NCBI RefSeq assembly: GCF_039907765.1
Contig: NZ_JARDJI010000003.1
Location: forward strand, 62,001-126,000
Direction: 5' to 3'
Length of the DNA stretch: 64,000 nt
From: Aminobacter sp039907765
Lineage (GTDB): Bacteria > Pseudomonadota > Alphaproteobacteria > Rhizobiales > Rhizobiaceae
Both the position numbers and the translations under genes were made by a program. This document shows, in pieces, positions 16,413-23,964 of the stretch. Under the pieces are notes generated by a model. It was not told the origin of the DNA. It did not search any database and saw nothing but the letters and a program-made list of their open reading frames with translations. Numbering within the stretch: position 1 is the first letter of the stretch; each line of letters opens with the position of its first letter.

Positions 16413-16673
16413 ATGAACAACCAGAACTTCAGGATGCCTTTGGTGATCTACGATGACCGGACGGGCTTCAGCCTGATCTCCTCGGTGTCGCAGGCGGCTG
16501 ATTTCCTGTTTGCCTATCACAAGGAATACGGCAGCCCGGCATGGTCGGATGCAATGAACTGCTGCTCTGAAGTCAAGCTGGGAACTTCCACCCCTGAGCA
16601 GGTCAGTGCAGCCTTTATCGCCGCCGTGACAGGCGCCGGGATCAGGATCGATCCCACGCTGCGCCTGTATTGA
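16413..16673 (+). CDS. DUF982 protein, copy 2
   Basis: This 86-residue DUF982 protein is homologous to the one at 10429. Both have a FRxPxVxY strand, the SxxQAxDFLF helix and the DAMxCC segment before a GAGI ending. Function is unknown, but the family is frequent in rhizobial accessory DNA. The start at 16413 follows a purine-rich stretch. Confidence 0.8.
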   Translation: MNNQNFRMPLVIYDDRTGFSLISSVSQAADFLFAYHKEYGSPAWSDAMNCCSEVKLGTSTPEQVSAAFIAAVTGAGIRIDPTLRLY

Positions 16674-16729
16674 TTTCGGCAACGGACTTCTCATCCCCGA
16701 TCGAAAATCGTGGCTGCTACGGAGCGCAG

Positions 16730-16972
16730 ATGAACAACGTGATCAATCTCCACGGCGAAAAGCGCTGGAAGGCAGTCATCGAATACCGCACCGAGGATGG
16801 GCCGAAGAGCGTCGAGCACTACTTCGAGGAGATTTCAGATCTCCATCTCATCATCGAGCACGGACCCGACTGGAATTTCCTCATCCGCTGCACGGTGACG
16901 CTCAATCGATCCGATGACGGTGCGGAACAGAACAGTTCCGAAAAGGCGCTGCGAGAGGAGCGACCGTATTGA
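16730..16972 (+). CDS. Small hypothetical protein
   Basis: This 80-residue ORF starts MNNVINLHGEKRWKAVIEYR and continues with SVEHYFEEISDLHLIIEHGPDW. The alternating strands and one helix suggest a small alpha/beta fold like those of other short rhizobial stress-island proteins. It follows the DUF982 gene by 57 bp. No family was recognised. Confidence 0.6.
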   Translation: MNNVINLHGEKRWKAVIEYRTEDGPKSVEHYFEEISDLHLIIEHGPDWNFLIRCTVTLNRSDDGAEQNSSEKALREERPY

Positions 16973-17021
16973 CGGCTTGACCGAACGGTCGGACGAGTCG
17001 CTTGTTGGACCCGCGACGCGC

Positions 17022-17240
17022 TTACGCGTTTTTGGTCATCGTTCCATGATTGAGATCGATGCTTTCGGCGTTCGCTATCTGCCTTGCGAAGTCTCGCTGC
17101 AGTTCTCCCCAAAGGCCAAGATAGCCGCCGCAATTGCTGCAATGGATAGGCGTTTCTTCATCTGCATTGTCGGGGATCGTCATCTGGATCCTGCCACATC
17201 GCTTGCAGTCCAGCATGTTGTCCAGCCGCGCCTTTGTCAT
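17022..17240 (-). CDS. Small zinc-ribbon protein
   Basis: This 72-residue protein has a four-cysteine zinc ribbon, CKRCGRIQ and CSNCGGYL, followed by a helical C-terminus. The ATG at 17240 was chosen because GGGAGG lies 9 nt upstream. In-frame ATGs further upstream lack a ribosome-binding site. It may be a small nucleic-acid or partner-binding protein. Confidence 0.6.
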   Translation of the reverse strand: MTKARLDNMLDCKRCGRIQMTIPDNADEETPIHCSNCGGYLGLWGELQRDFARQIANAESIDLNHGTMTKNA

Positions 17241-17285
17241 CGAAAACGCCTCCCACATGGACAATTGAACCCGTGCTCGGAACAA

Positions 17286-17713
17286 ATGCCGACCCGGCGG
17301 TTTTTATTCTAGCACCGCCCCAAGCTCCTTACGACGGTCTCGAAGCGGCAAGGTGAAATACGTTGGCGAGACCATCGAAAAATTGCGGCGCTACATTGCT
17401 GAGAAAGACAGCCGCCACGTCCTCGAAGAGGCGACACACTGTTGTTTGTCGCGTCCGGGAGGCGTACGATGGAAATTGGCGAAAGAAGTGGCTCGGAGGG
17501 CCAGGAACGCAAGGTCTGCCGTTTCCATCGCAACAGCCCCTGCGACCACATAACCCTTTAGCCCCGTTGTGGTGCGCCACCATAGGATATCGGCCACACC
17601 TTGTCGCATCACGTTATAAATCGCCCGCTCGGTTCACGGCTGGCGGGAGATTTATTTCTTCTGGGGACGTAACGAACTCCCCCGAAGCGGTGCGGGTGGT
17701 CCGTTCTGGCAAA
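17286..17713. other. Gene-free stretch
   Basis: These 428 bp contain only short overlapping ORFs on both strands with no recognisable product and no good ribosome-binding site. I see no repeat or RNA gene here. Confidence 0.5.
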
Positions 17714-17971
17714 CTATGCAGCTCGTGACGCTGGGCGGGGAAGAATAGGCTTCTTCTTGGGCGCGGGCAGGAGACCTTCGCGCTGCGCTTGTTTTCTCGC
17801 TAGTTTTTTCGCACGCCTGATCGCTTCGCCTTTTTCCCGGACGCGGCGTTCCGAAGGTTTTTCATATGCCTTCCGTGCTTTCATTTCTCGAAAGAGCCCT
17901 TCGCGTTGCATTTTCTTTTTGAGCACCCTTAGTGCCTGATCAACATTGTTATCTCTCACCAGAACTTGCAA
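17714..17971 (-). CDS. rpsU: 30S ribosomal protein S21, cargo-borne copy
   Basis: This 85-residue bS21 matches the family throughout: LQVLVRDNNVDQALRVLKKK, then QREGLFREMKARKAYEKPSE, and a basic tail ending in LARKQAQREGLLP. S21 helps initiation at the 30S subunit. The start is a TTG at 17971 with AGGAG 5 nt upstream. A longer in-frame extension to 18058 lacks family similarity. Several rpsU paralogues per genome are common in rhizobia. This one lies inside the mobile cargo with other stress genes. Confidence 0.88.
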   Translation of the reverse strand: MQVLVRDNNVDQALRVLKKKMQREGLFREMKARKAYEKPSERRVREKGEAIRRAKKLARKQAQREGLLPAPKKKPILPRPASRAA

Positions 17972-18211
17972 CGTATCTCCTGACGCCTTTATGGCTTTCC
18001 GGTCAACCGAGGCGGTAGACCAAGCTGCGCACCATACAGGCTTCTTACCCCAGCGCATCCCCTTGGTCGCAAAAAGTCCGAGCTATGAAAGGCCTGGAAG
18101 GAAACTTTGGCGAGGCGGTCTAAACCAGCATGGGAGCTTCTGACGGCTCGTTCGATCGAGCCACCTGCTTTTTGCTCAGCAGCCGGATGTGCATCTCCTC
18201 AACTGCGTCCT

Positions 18212-18508
18212 TTAGCCCCGCGATGTCTTCATGAGCAGGGCCGCATGGCGTAGCTCGCTCGATATTTCCTCATCCGACAAGGTGTCGATCCGCAAGGGCA
18301 TTTCCGGCCATCGGTAAACCGCCGGCCCTTGCCAGCGGCTGTTTGCCGGGGTCCCGGAGTAATCGATCTTGCAATGGTAAACCCGATGAAGCGTGGCGGC
18401 AGCACGCTGCAATAGCCTGGCGCACTGCAACTTTGTCAGATTGCCCGTCTCGCCCGCTGCATGAGTGAGTTCAGAAATGAAGGCGTCCGTATCATGCTCT
18501 TGAGGCAT
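18212..18508 (-). CDS. Conserved hypothetical protein
   Basis: This 98-residue acidic protein was given the start at 18508, behind a GGGAGG ribosome-binding site. It contains ISELTHAAGETGNLTKLQCA and a helical LLQRAAATLHRVYHCKIDYSG segment. It has no membrane segment or signal. It probably is a small helical regulator or structural protein, but the family is not recognised. The 323-bp region upstream (18509-18831) carries no gene I can support. Confidence 0.55.
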   Translation of the reverse strand: MPQEHDTDAFISELTHAAGETGNLTKLQCARLLQRAAATLHRVYHCKIDYSGTPANSRWQGPAVYRWPEMPLRIDTLSDEEISSELRHAALLMKTSRG

Positions 18509-18831
18509 GGAAAGACCCTCCCACCTTTCCCGTTCTCTCACAACCGTCCGTCGTCGGCTCCATCCGCGTGCCTCCATGAACGTTCACATCAGCACCAAGT
18601 TGCTAGATGCAGTGGTAAGTAGTGCTGCCGAAGCGGCCTTGAATGCCCGACACGAGGTTGAGGTGCCCGTCCGGCTACTCCCGGGCGGGCTTTCCTGGTT
18701 TCGAGGGGGCTAGATGAAGAAACGTAGAGGATGTGGCTGCTACCTGAGCAGAACCTGCCGGCGGCCGTCGTATACATTGTCCCTGCAGCGATTTATGCCG
18801 GTCGGCACAGGCTGGTCATTGATACGTGTGG

Positions 18832-19012
18832 CTACGTGATTGTCGTGTCTTCAGTAGCCGTGACGCCCAGTCGATAGGCTTGCCCCTCAGCGTATGCCTT
18901 GGCAAAACTGTTTGGTTGGATATCGAAGCTCGAGGGTTCGCCCGTTTTCCGTGATGCGCACACACCAGCCGCCGGGTGCCTTCGAGAGAACCACGGTTTT
19001 GATATCGTCCAT
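18832..19012 (-). pseudogene. Small conserved gene broken by a 1-bp insertion
   Basis: The frame from ATG 19012 reads MDDIKTVVLSKAPGGWCVRI and continues through RYPTKQF, then hits a stop. Removing one A from the AAAA run at 18904-18907 (T run on the coding strand) lets it continue as AKAYAEGQAYRLGVTATEDT and end at TAG 18832-18834, giving 59 residues. The length (181 bp) fits one extra base. It lies 2 bp behind the small membrane protein gene. A sequencing error at the homopolymer is possible. Confidence 0.65.
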
Positions 19013-19014
19013 GC

Positions 19015-19134
19015 TCAGAAGGTAATGCTGGTCAGAACGACGTACACGATACTGCCCAAAATGCCGACCACGAGCGCCAACAGCCAGCCAGCGGGATCAG
19101 CGGCCAAGCGGGCAAGATTTTTCATGCTATCCAT
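19015..19134 (-). CDS. Single-pass small membrane protein
   Basis: This 39-residue peptide starts MDSMKNLARLAADPAGW and has one transmembrane helix (WLLALVVGILGSIVYVVL). An AAAGGAC ribosome-binding site precedes the ATG at 19134. It is directly followed by the broken gene at 19012, so both belonged to one small operon. The function is unknown. Confidence 0.55.
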   Translation of the reverse strand: MDSMKNLARLAADPAGWLLALVVGILGSIVYVVLTSITF

Positions 19135-19171
19135 TTGAAGTCCTTTGCCGGTCGTCCCCACAGAAGCTTCG

Positions 19172-19567
19172 TCAATGCATCTGATGGCGGCTTTTGACCT
19201 CGTTCTCGCGGCGATGCCGGCCGTCTGTATCATTGTCAATTCGACACTGAACTTCGTCTCGGGCGACCCGGAACGCGAGTTTTTGGGCAACAATCTGCGG
19301 CGCCTCGCGATCCGAGAACCTGGATCCGAACAAAGCGCCGACGGCTCGGCTAACCACACTTCGTTGCGAGGAGTCGCTCCCCTTGACCTCGCGCACATTG
19401 AGCACCGAGCGCAGGTCAGCCTCCGCTGTGACGCCGCCTTGAAATTGATCAATCAGGAACCTTGCCCTCATCGTTTCCTGACTTCTGTTGCGTGGAACGG
19501 CTCGAACTTCGAGCAGTAACCGTTCGATCATCGTCATGTTCTTGGAAGTCAGATAGGCGGAAGACAT
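19172..19567 (-). CDS. Conserved hypothetical protein
   Basis: This 131-residue basic protein starts MSSAYLTSKNMTMIERLLLE behind a strong AAAGGAGGA ribosome-binding site. The N-terminal 60 residues look helical and contain ARFLIDQFQGGVTAEADLR. The C-terminus is charged. It precedes the small membrane protein gene and may head that operon. I do not recognise the family. Confidence 0.6.
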   Translation of the reverse strand: MSSAYLTSKNMTMIERLLLEVRAVPRNRSQETMRARFLIDQFQGGVTAEADLRSVLNVREVKGSDSSQRSVVSRAVGALFGSRFSDREAPQIVAQKLAFRVARDEVQCRIDNDTDGRHRRENEVKSRHQMH

Positions 19568-19738
19568 GGAGTCCTCCTTTCGTTGGGGCTAGGGCACGAT
19601 GGCCGCCCTCAACCGACGGTGCCCTAAAAATGGCCGTCGACAATTGACCCTACTCTCTTCGTACTACGTTAGCGAGAAGATTCCGGTGGGGTTCGCCGAG
19701 GGCTTCCAATACCTCATCGGTCGCCTCTTCCTCGTCCT

Positions 19739-20005
19739 TGGGAATTCGAGTGGAAGAGGAAGCAGCTAGGGGGCAAGCCGGAAGGGCAACTCGTCTTTAA
19801 CGACCTGATCGTGGCGGCAGCCGTCTCGGGGCAGGGAATCGCTTTCACGCTCGAAGACCATGTGAGGCGATACTTGGCCGACGGAACGCTGATTCGAGTG
19901 CTGAAGGACGGTGCGAGCGATTCGACAGCTATTATTTGTATTATCCCAGCAGGAGATCACTTTGCCTTCAGCCTAGTTCTAGATGCGCTGCGTCATCGTA
20001 GTTGA
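19739..20005 (+). pseudogene. C-terminal fragment of a LysR-family regulator
   Basis: The reading frame shows the end of a LysR substrate-binding domain: a WEFE-like start, GKPEGQLVFNDLIVAAAVSG, a QGIAFTLEDHVRRYLADGTL segment, and the final LVLDALRHRS. The helix-turn-helix and most of the effector domain are absent and no start codon fits. It is a relic upstream of the integrase gene, suggesting past insertion or deletion at this spot. Confidence 0.7.
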
Positions 20006-20206
20006 GGGCTTGCAGCCAGCGTATGACGAGCGGAGCGTGCTGAACGTACGGCAGCTAACGGGACCGCAGGAACGGGTTTGGAATGGCAATGAAAGATCGG
20101 TTGCTTAACGACAGCTATCCGCTGGACGCAACCCGGAAATGGCCAGCCCGCAAGCGGCCCCCTCCCTATTTCTTCATTGGCCATCTTGGCCAAAAGGAGA
20201 AATGTC

Positions 20207-20839
20207 ATGGGTATCTCAAAATACGATCCGGCCGCCAAAGGTCGGCCAGCCTGGAATGCGGGCAAGCAGGTCGGCGCCAAGCGAGCGCTCAAAGTAAAAC
20301 AAATTTGGCTGATCCGCTTCTTCTTGGATCGTGAAGGGCGGATGCGCGACCGGGCATTGTTTGACCTCGCGATCGACAGCAAGCTTCGCGGTTGTGACCT
20401 CGTCAAAATGAAGATCGGATCGCTTGTCGCCGGCCCGGCGATACGCGCCCGATCAATGGTGATCCAGCAGAAGACTGGCCGGCCCGTCCAGTTCGAGATT
20501 ACCGCAGACACGAGGGCAAGCCTGCTTGCGTGGCTCGAACGCCGCGGTGGCAGTATCGATGACTACGCGTTCCCGAGTCGGGTCGACCACGAAGGGCACC
20601 TGAGCACTCGACAGTACGCGCGATTGGTTGATGAATGGGTTACTGCGATTGGACTGCGTCCCGAGGAATACGGAACACATTCACTCCGTCGTACCAAGGC
20701 CGCGTTGATCTACAAGGCTACCGGCAATCTTCGAGCTATTCAGATATTGCTTGGACACACCAAGATCGAAAACACCGTTCGATACCTTGGCGTGGATATC
20801 GATGATGCGCTTACGCTCGCCGAGACAACGGAAATCTGA
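20207..20839 (+). CDS. Tyrosine recombinase/integrase (short form)
   Basis: This 210-residue catalytic-domain-only tyrosine recombinase has R61 (LRGCDL), K89, H158 and R161 (HSLRRTKA), H184 (LLGHTKIENT) and the nucleophile Y193 (VRYLG). All catalytic positions are present. The usual N-terminal core-binding domain is reduced to about 45 residues. AAGGAG precedes ATG 20207. Short integrases of this type are common in rhizobial accessory DNA. It might have mobilised part of the cargo. It is unlikely to be the main ICE integrase because of its internal position. Confidence 0.85.
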   Translation: MGISKYDPAAKGRPAWNAGKQVGAKRALKVKQIWLIRFFLDREGRMRDRALFDLAIDSKLRGCDLVKMKIGSLVAGPAIRARSMVIQQKTGRPVQFEITADTRASLLAWLERRGGSIDDYAFPSRVDHEGHLSTRQYARLVDEWVTAIGLRPEEYGTHSLRRTKAALIYKATGNLRAIQILLGHTKIENTVRYLGVDIDDALTLAETTEI

Positions 20840-20843
20840 TCTG

Positions 20844-20873
20844 CGCGGCCTCGCTTAACATTGCGGGGCCGCG
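20844..20873 (+). terminator. Hairpin after the integrase gene
   Basis: CGCGGCCTCGC and GCGGGGCCGCG form an 11-bp stem (one G-U pair) around TTAACATT, 4 nt after the integrase stop. It has only a weak T tract, so it may be a terminator or an mRNA-stabilising hairpin. Confidence 0.55.
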
Positions 20874-21074
20874 TTCAGCAACGCGCCCTTAGTGGCGACA
20901 TTGATAACGCCTTCGCTGGTGCACAAAAGCAGACATTGCCGAAGGCCAAGCTATAGGTCGAGGTTGCACCTTCCCCGGACTCTCTAGCAGAGCGAATCAA
21001 CATCGGCATTTCGTGCCGGGATGCGCTCCTCCACGTATATCTATCTCCAGAAGGAGGAGGCGACGACATGCGGG

Positions 21075-21890
21075 CTACGCAGTCAGAGCTGATACCTCAT
21101 AGGTCCAGACCCGGAACGCCTTCAAGAAATGCGGGCCGAATGAATTGATCAATGGGATGTCGGCGGCATCACGGCCGCGTGCCACCACGATCCTGCCGAT
21201 CCGCGGTGTGTTGTTGCGCGGATCGAATGTGTACCATTCGCCGTCGAGGAAGACTTCGATCCAGGCACTGAAATCCATCGGGTCGACGGCCGGCACGCCG
21301 ATGTCGCCGAGATAGCCGTTGACATAGCGGGCGGGAATGTTGAGGCAGCGGCAGAACGCGACGGCAAGGTGGGCGAAGTCGCGACAGACGCCGACGCGCT
21401 CGTGATAGGTCTCGAAGGCCGTTCGCGTCGAGCGGGCCTGCATGTAATCGAAGCGGATGTGATTGTGGACGAAGTCGCAGATCGCCTGCACGCGGCCCCA
21501 TCCCGGAGCAACGGCGCCGAAAATATCCCAGGCGATCTGGCTGAGTCGGTCGGTTTCGCAATAGCGACTGCCCATGAGGTAGACGAGGCTGTCGTCCGGA
21601 AGGTCAGGCACCGCTAGTTCACGAGCATTTAGTACCACCTTGTCCAGCCTGCCGTCGTCCTCGATCGTGGCGTCGCCCCATATCGTCAGGTCTCCGGCCG
21701 GCGCGACGAGGCGGCGACAACGGTTGCCGAACAGATCGCGATAGGTCGATACCGGTATGTCGGGATTAGTGAATGTCATTTCCGGGGCCCTGATGTCGGC
21801 GGCGCGGTCCTCATGGACCGATAGCAGGCAGACCAGGGCCGTGGGCTGCTGGCATGTCAACGTGATCTCATAGCCATAGCGGATCAGCAT
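21075..21890 (-). CDS. Transglutaminase-like cysteine peptidase family protein
   Basis: This 271-residue protein has an N-terminal beta domain and a transglutaminase core (residues 125-235). The nucleophile is Cys169 in VGVCRDFAHLAVAFCR. The third catalytic residue is Asp223 in WYTFDPRNN. The position expected for the catalytic His is Ser208 (MDFSAWIEVF). Family members act as cysteine peptidases or amidases. The Ser substitution could mean altered or lost catalysis. It lies at the downstream end of the second duplicated block and has no counterpart in block 1. Confidence 0.82.
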   Translation of the reverse strand: MLIRYGYEITLTCQQPTALVCLLSVHEDRAADIRAPEMTFTNPDIPVSTYRDLFGNRCRRLVAPAGDLTIWGDATIEDDGRLDKVVLNARELAVPDLPDDSLVYLMGSRYCETDRLSQIAWDIFGAVAPGWGRVQAICDFVHNHIRFDYMQARSTRTAFETYHERVGVCRDFAHLAVAFCRCLNIPARYVNGYLGDIGVPAVDPMDFSAWIEVFLDGEWYTFDPRNNTPRIGRIVVARGRDAADIPLINSFGPHFLKAFRVWTYEVSALTA

Positions 21891-21900
21891 GGAAAACCGC

Positions 21901-22176
21901 CTAGCGGAAATCCGCGGCGGTCAGCGTGTAGGAATCGCGGCGGCCGTGCGAATAGGCCTTGCACGCGACATCGTAGATGGTTGTGCGCAAGGCGTCGAAA
22001 GCCGACAGGCACCTGGCTTCCAGCGTCCCCGCCTCGCGTCTAGCGGCATCCGACTTCGTCAGCGCACCCGCCTCGATAAAGAAGCGGATCTGGAACATGC
22101 CGTCGTGGCCCATGAAGCGCACGGCGTTGCGCGCTTCGTCGAAGCTGCGGCTTGGGTTGGGAAAGGCCAGCGTCAT
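21901..22176 (-). CDS. DUF1488 protein, copy 2
   Basis: This 91-residue DUF1488 protein (MTLAFPNPSRSFDEARNAV, then GHDGMFQIRFFIEAGAL) is the homologue of 11663-11947. It overlaps the preceding gene by 4 bp and lies 10 bp before the transglutaminase-like gene. Function unknown. Confidence 0.8.
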   Translation of the reverse strand: MTLAFPNPSRSFDEARNAVRFMGHDGMFQIRFFIEAGALTKSDAARREAGTLEARCLSAFDALRTTIYDVACKAYSHGRRDSYTLTAADFR

Positions 22177-22505
22177 GACCTGCGCTCCGCCGGTTTCGGG
22201 ATTGTTCTGAAGGGCGAGAGTTCAATGCGTTCCCTGCGGCGCTCGGCGTTGCGAAGGTTGAGACACAACATGCCGCTGGTTGCATCCAGACGGCTCAGGC
22301 CGGTCATGGCATCGCCGCCGAAGCGCGCCGGAATGCCGGTAAAGACATGATAGATCGTCCAGGAACGGTCGGCTTCGATACGGCGGCCATATTGATGGTG
22401 CATGGAATCCTGACCGGGCGCGCCGCCTTCGTTTTCCCAGACGCTGATCGCGGCTGCAATTCGCTTCCGTTCAGTCTCCTTGAGGTGCTGCATATTCATG
22501 ATCAT
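22173..22505 (-). CDS. Conserved hypothetical protein (YGRR/IYHVFTGIPA family), copy 2
   Basis: This 110-residue protein (alternative start MNMQ at 22499) is the homologue of 11935-12249. It shares HHQYGRRIEADRSWTIYHVF and a MLCLNLRNAERRRE ending. Its N-terminal helix (LKETERKRIAAAISVWENE) differs from copy 1. It overlaps both neighbours by 4 bp, so block 2 is a tight operon here. Confidence 0.7.
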   Translation of the reverse strand: MIMNMQHLKETERKRIAAAISVWENEGGAPGQDSMHHQYGRRIEADRSWTIYHVFTGIPARFGGDAMTGLSRLDATSGMLCLNLRNAERRRERIELSPFRTIPKPAERRS

Positions 22506-22738
22506 TGCCTTCCTTCGTCCACCGCTTCCGAGCCGATGATGCCGCAGTAGTGCATTCTGCCGTTCGGGTCGGTGATCGTCATGGAGTCGGGACGCTGTGG
22601 CATGTCGAGGGTCCGCGCCAACAGCCGCGCGGCTGCGATGGCGCCGTCGAGATCGTCGAGTTCCACGGTTTCACGACCGATGACGGCATGTGCATCGTCC
22701 GCGTCGCGGGTCCTGTAAAACTCGATCATGATCTTCAT
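22502..22738 (-). CDS. Small hypothetical protein unique to block 2
   Basis: This 78-residue protein starts MKIMIEFYRTRDADDAHAVI and contains VELDDLDGAIAAARLLAR, followed by TITDPNGRMHYCG. The layout of an alpha/beta strand-helix-strand suggests a compact domain. It overlaps the following gene by 4 bp. Block 1 has no copy at the equivalent position, so it was gained in block 2 or lost from block 1. Confidence 0.65.
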   Translation of the reverse strand: MKIMIEFYRTRDADDAHAVIGRETVELDDLDGAIAAARLLARTLDMPQRPDSMTITDPNGRMHYCGIIGSEAVDEGRQ

Positions 22739-22772
22739 CGTTCCTGCCCACTGGTCTCGCCGATCGCGGTTA

Positions 22773-22910
22773 TCAGCCCTTGCCGCGCGAAGCGTTGCTG
22801 TTCGCGGCGAGCTTTATTTGTTTACCGAACGTGCTTTCAGGCTTGGGCGGCGCCTTTTCCTGCTTCGGCTTCCTGATTTCGCGATTGCTGCGTTTCTGTC
22901 CCTTGGCCAT
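22773..22910 (-). CDS. Small protein of the MAKGQKR family, copy 2
   Basis: This 45-residue ORF (MAKGQKRSNREIRKPKQEKA, then a Lys/Ala-rich tail) starts inside the 3' end of the preceding gene in another frame and overlaps it by 74 bp. The same overlap is seen in block 1, and a free-standing relative lies at 30293. It is very basic and may bind nucleic acid or ribosomes, but no function is known. Confidence 0.6.
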   Translation of the reverse strand: MAKGQKRSNREIRKPKQEKAPPKPESTFGKQIKLAANSNASRGKG

Positions 22911-23205
22911 GGCCGAACGTCCTTTCGATGAGGGTTGCGCCTTCGCTGAATTGCGAGGCGCGGGCCGGTTCGAGGCTATCCTGTGTCGTCACCCGCTCAT
23001 GCCGCTCGCCATCGCTGCGGATGCGGTATTGCGGTGAATCTCCCCTCGGCGGGAGTGTGCCGGTGATGTAGTAGACCTCCGAGGTTTTCGGGAATGTGCC
23101 GAAATTGCCGCGCAGGTGAACGGCCTGGCCTACTGCAAAAAGATGGGTTGCAGCGACAGGTCGGATCGGATGGACGCCGGATTGCCGGGCGCTTGCATAA
23201 GTCAT
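22837..23205 (-). CDS. Conserved hypothetical protein (GNFGTFPKTSE family), copy 2
   Basis: This 122-residue protein is the homologue of 12425-12787, sharing HLFAVGQAVHLRGNFGTFPK, YYITGTLPPRGD, RHERVTTQDSL and FGHGQGT. The C-terminal tail is Glu/Ala-rich and overlaps the MAKGQKR ORF. It overlaps the upstream gene by 4 bp. Function unknown. Confidence 0.7.
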   Translation of the reverse strand: MTYASARQSGVHPIRPVAATHLFAVGQAVHLRGNFGTFPKTSEVYYITGTLPPRGDSPQYRIRSDGERHERVTTQDSLEPARASQFSEGATLIERTFGHGQGTETQQSRNQEAEAGKGAAQA

Positions 23206-23462
23206 GGTTGTCTGTCCTTTTCGAGTGCGGCGTCGAGATCCGCCGGATTGATCGGCACCATCTGCTGCGTTAATCCGTGCATTCCGATGCCAGGCAAGTG
23301 AATGAAAGCGCCGACACGTCGCCAGCCAAGCAAAGAGGCGCCCTCGATCGCTTCCTCGTCATGGTCGACGTGATAGTCGCCGGCTGGTTGCAGCGTATCG
23401 AACTCAGGCAGCCTGAACGGCGCGGAAAAATGGACGACGGTCTGTGTGGTACGGCTGGCCAT
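23202..23462 (-). CDS. Conserved hypothetical protein (block leader), copy 2
   Basis: This 86-residue protein starts MASRTTQTVVHFSAPFRLPE and shares AGDYHVDHDEE, the WRRVGAFIHLPG segment and LTQQMVPINP with 12784-13047. The start at 23462 was chosen by alignment with copy 1. An in-frame extension to 23594 is not shared. It heads the second block behind the conserved upstream element. Confidence 0.7.
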   Translation of the reverse strand: MASRTTQTVVHFSAPFRLPEFDTLQPAGDYHVDHDEEAIEGASLLGWRRVGAFIHLPGIGMHGLTQQMVPINPADLDAALEKDRQP

Positions 23463-23643
23463 GGTTGCGATTTCCGCAGGAGCACGCAAAGGCGCCTCCT
23501 GCATTGTTCCCATCCGAACCGGAACGATGCCGACGCTGCCAGTACATCCGTGGTCAGCGCCGGCGTTCATTCCGAGGTTCGAACGGAACGACACATGCGC
23601 CGGATTGGCGCAATAAAGCCGCTATCGAGAATTCGGTAGTGAA

Positions 23644-23732
23644 TGGCGGGTCTCTGACACCGCTAAAGCCAAATCGGCCAAATCAACGAGCCACGTATAT
23701 GCGCTTCAATTGAGCTGCGAACAAGGCGCGGA
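23644..23732 (-). promoter_or_regulatory. Conserved upstream element of duplicated block, copy 2
   Basis: This element is homologous to 13211-13299. It has the identical 20-mer TGGCGGGTCTCTGACACCGC at 23644-23663 and the tandem GATTTGGC repeat (minus strand, 23668-23684), ending with an ACAAGGCGC motif. It lies between the divergent groES and the block 2 operon. Confidence 0.55.
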
Positions 23733-23739
23733 ATAATTT

Positions 23740-23884
23740 TTATTTATGGACACGAATTAAAAATCTCAATTTACGTAAAATAAACAATCGCTTGAAACCA
23801 AAATACGGCCCTTGAAAAGTGATAATTTCTGAAAATTATTTCAGATAGTCAGAGAGAATATTTTGAAATACGCAAGAATTAATT
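23740..23884 (+). promoter_or_regulatory. AT-rich groESL promoter region
   Basis: An unusually AT-rich 145-bp stretch lies in otherwise GC-rich DNA. Two CTTGAAA boxes at 23791 and 23811 resemble the -35 element of RpoH promoters, but no convincing -10 is visible at the right distance. The promoter of groESL probably lies here. Confidence 0.4.
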
Positions 23885-23911
23885 TTGGCAATCCTATCAA
23901 TCGAGTGCCAA
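23885..23911 (+). promoter_or_regulatory. CIRCE operator (HrcA site) upstream of groES
   Basis: TTGGCAATC and GAGTGCCAA are arranged as inverted 9-bp arms around exactly 9 bp (consensus TTAGCACTC-N9-GAGTGCTAA), with one arm mismatch. The site lies 54 bp before the groES start. HrcA bound here would repress the operon until heat stress. Confidence 0.85.
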
Positions 23912-23964
23912 ACGCCCTATGTTGGTGACGTGGCAGCCCTACGCGCGGCCGCAGAAAGACCCCA

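Noticed and set aside
17391..17612. 73-codon minus-strand ORF in the 17.3-17.7 kb gap
   Set aside because: No homology, no ribosome-binding site, and competing ORFs of equal quality in other frames.
19640..19770. Minus-strand frame reading EALGEPHRNLLANVVRRE
   Set aside because: Looks protein-like, but has no start and overlaps the LysR fragment. Kept only as a possible relic.
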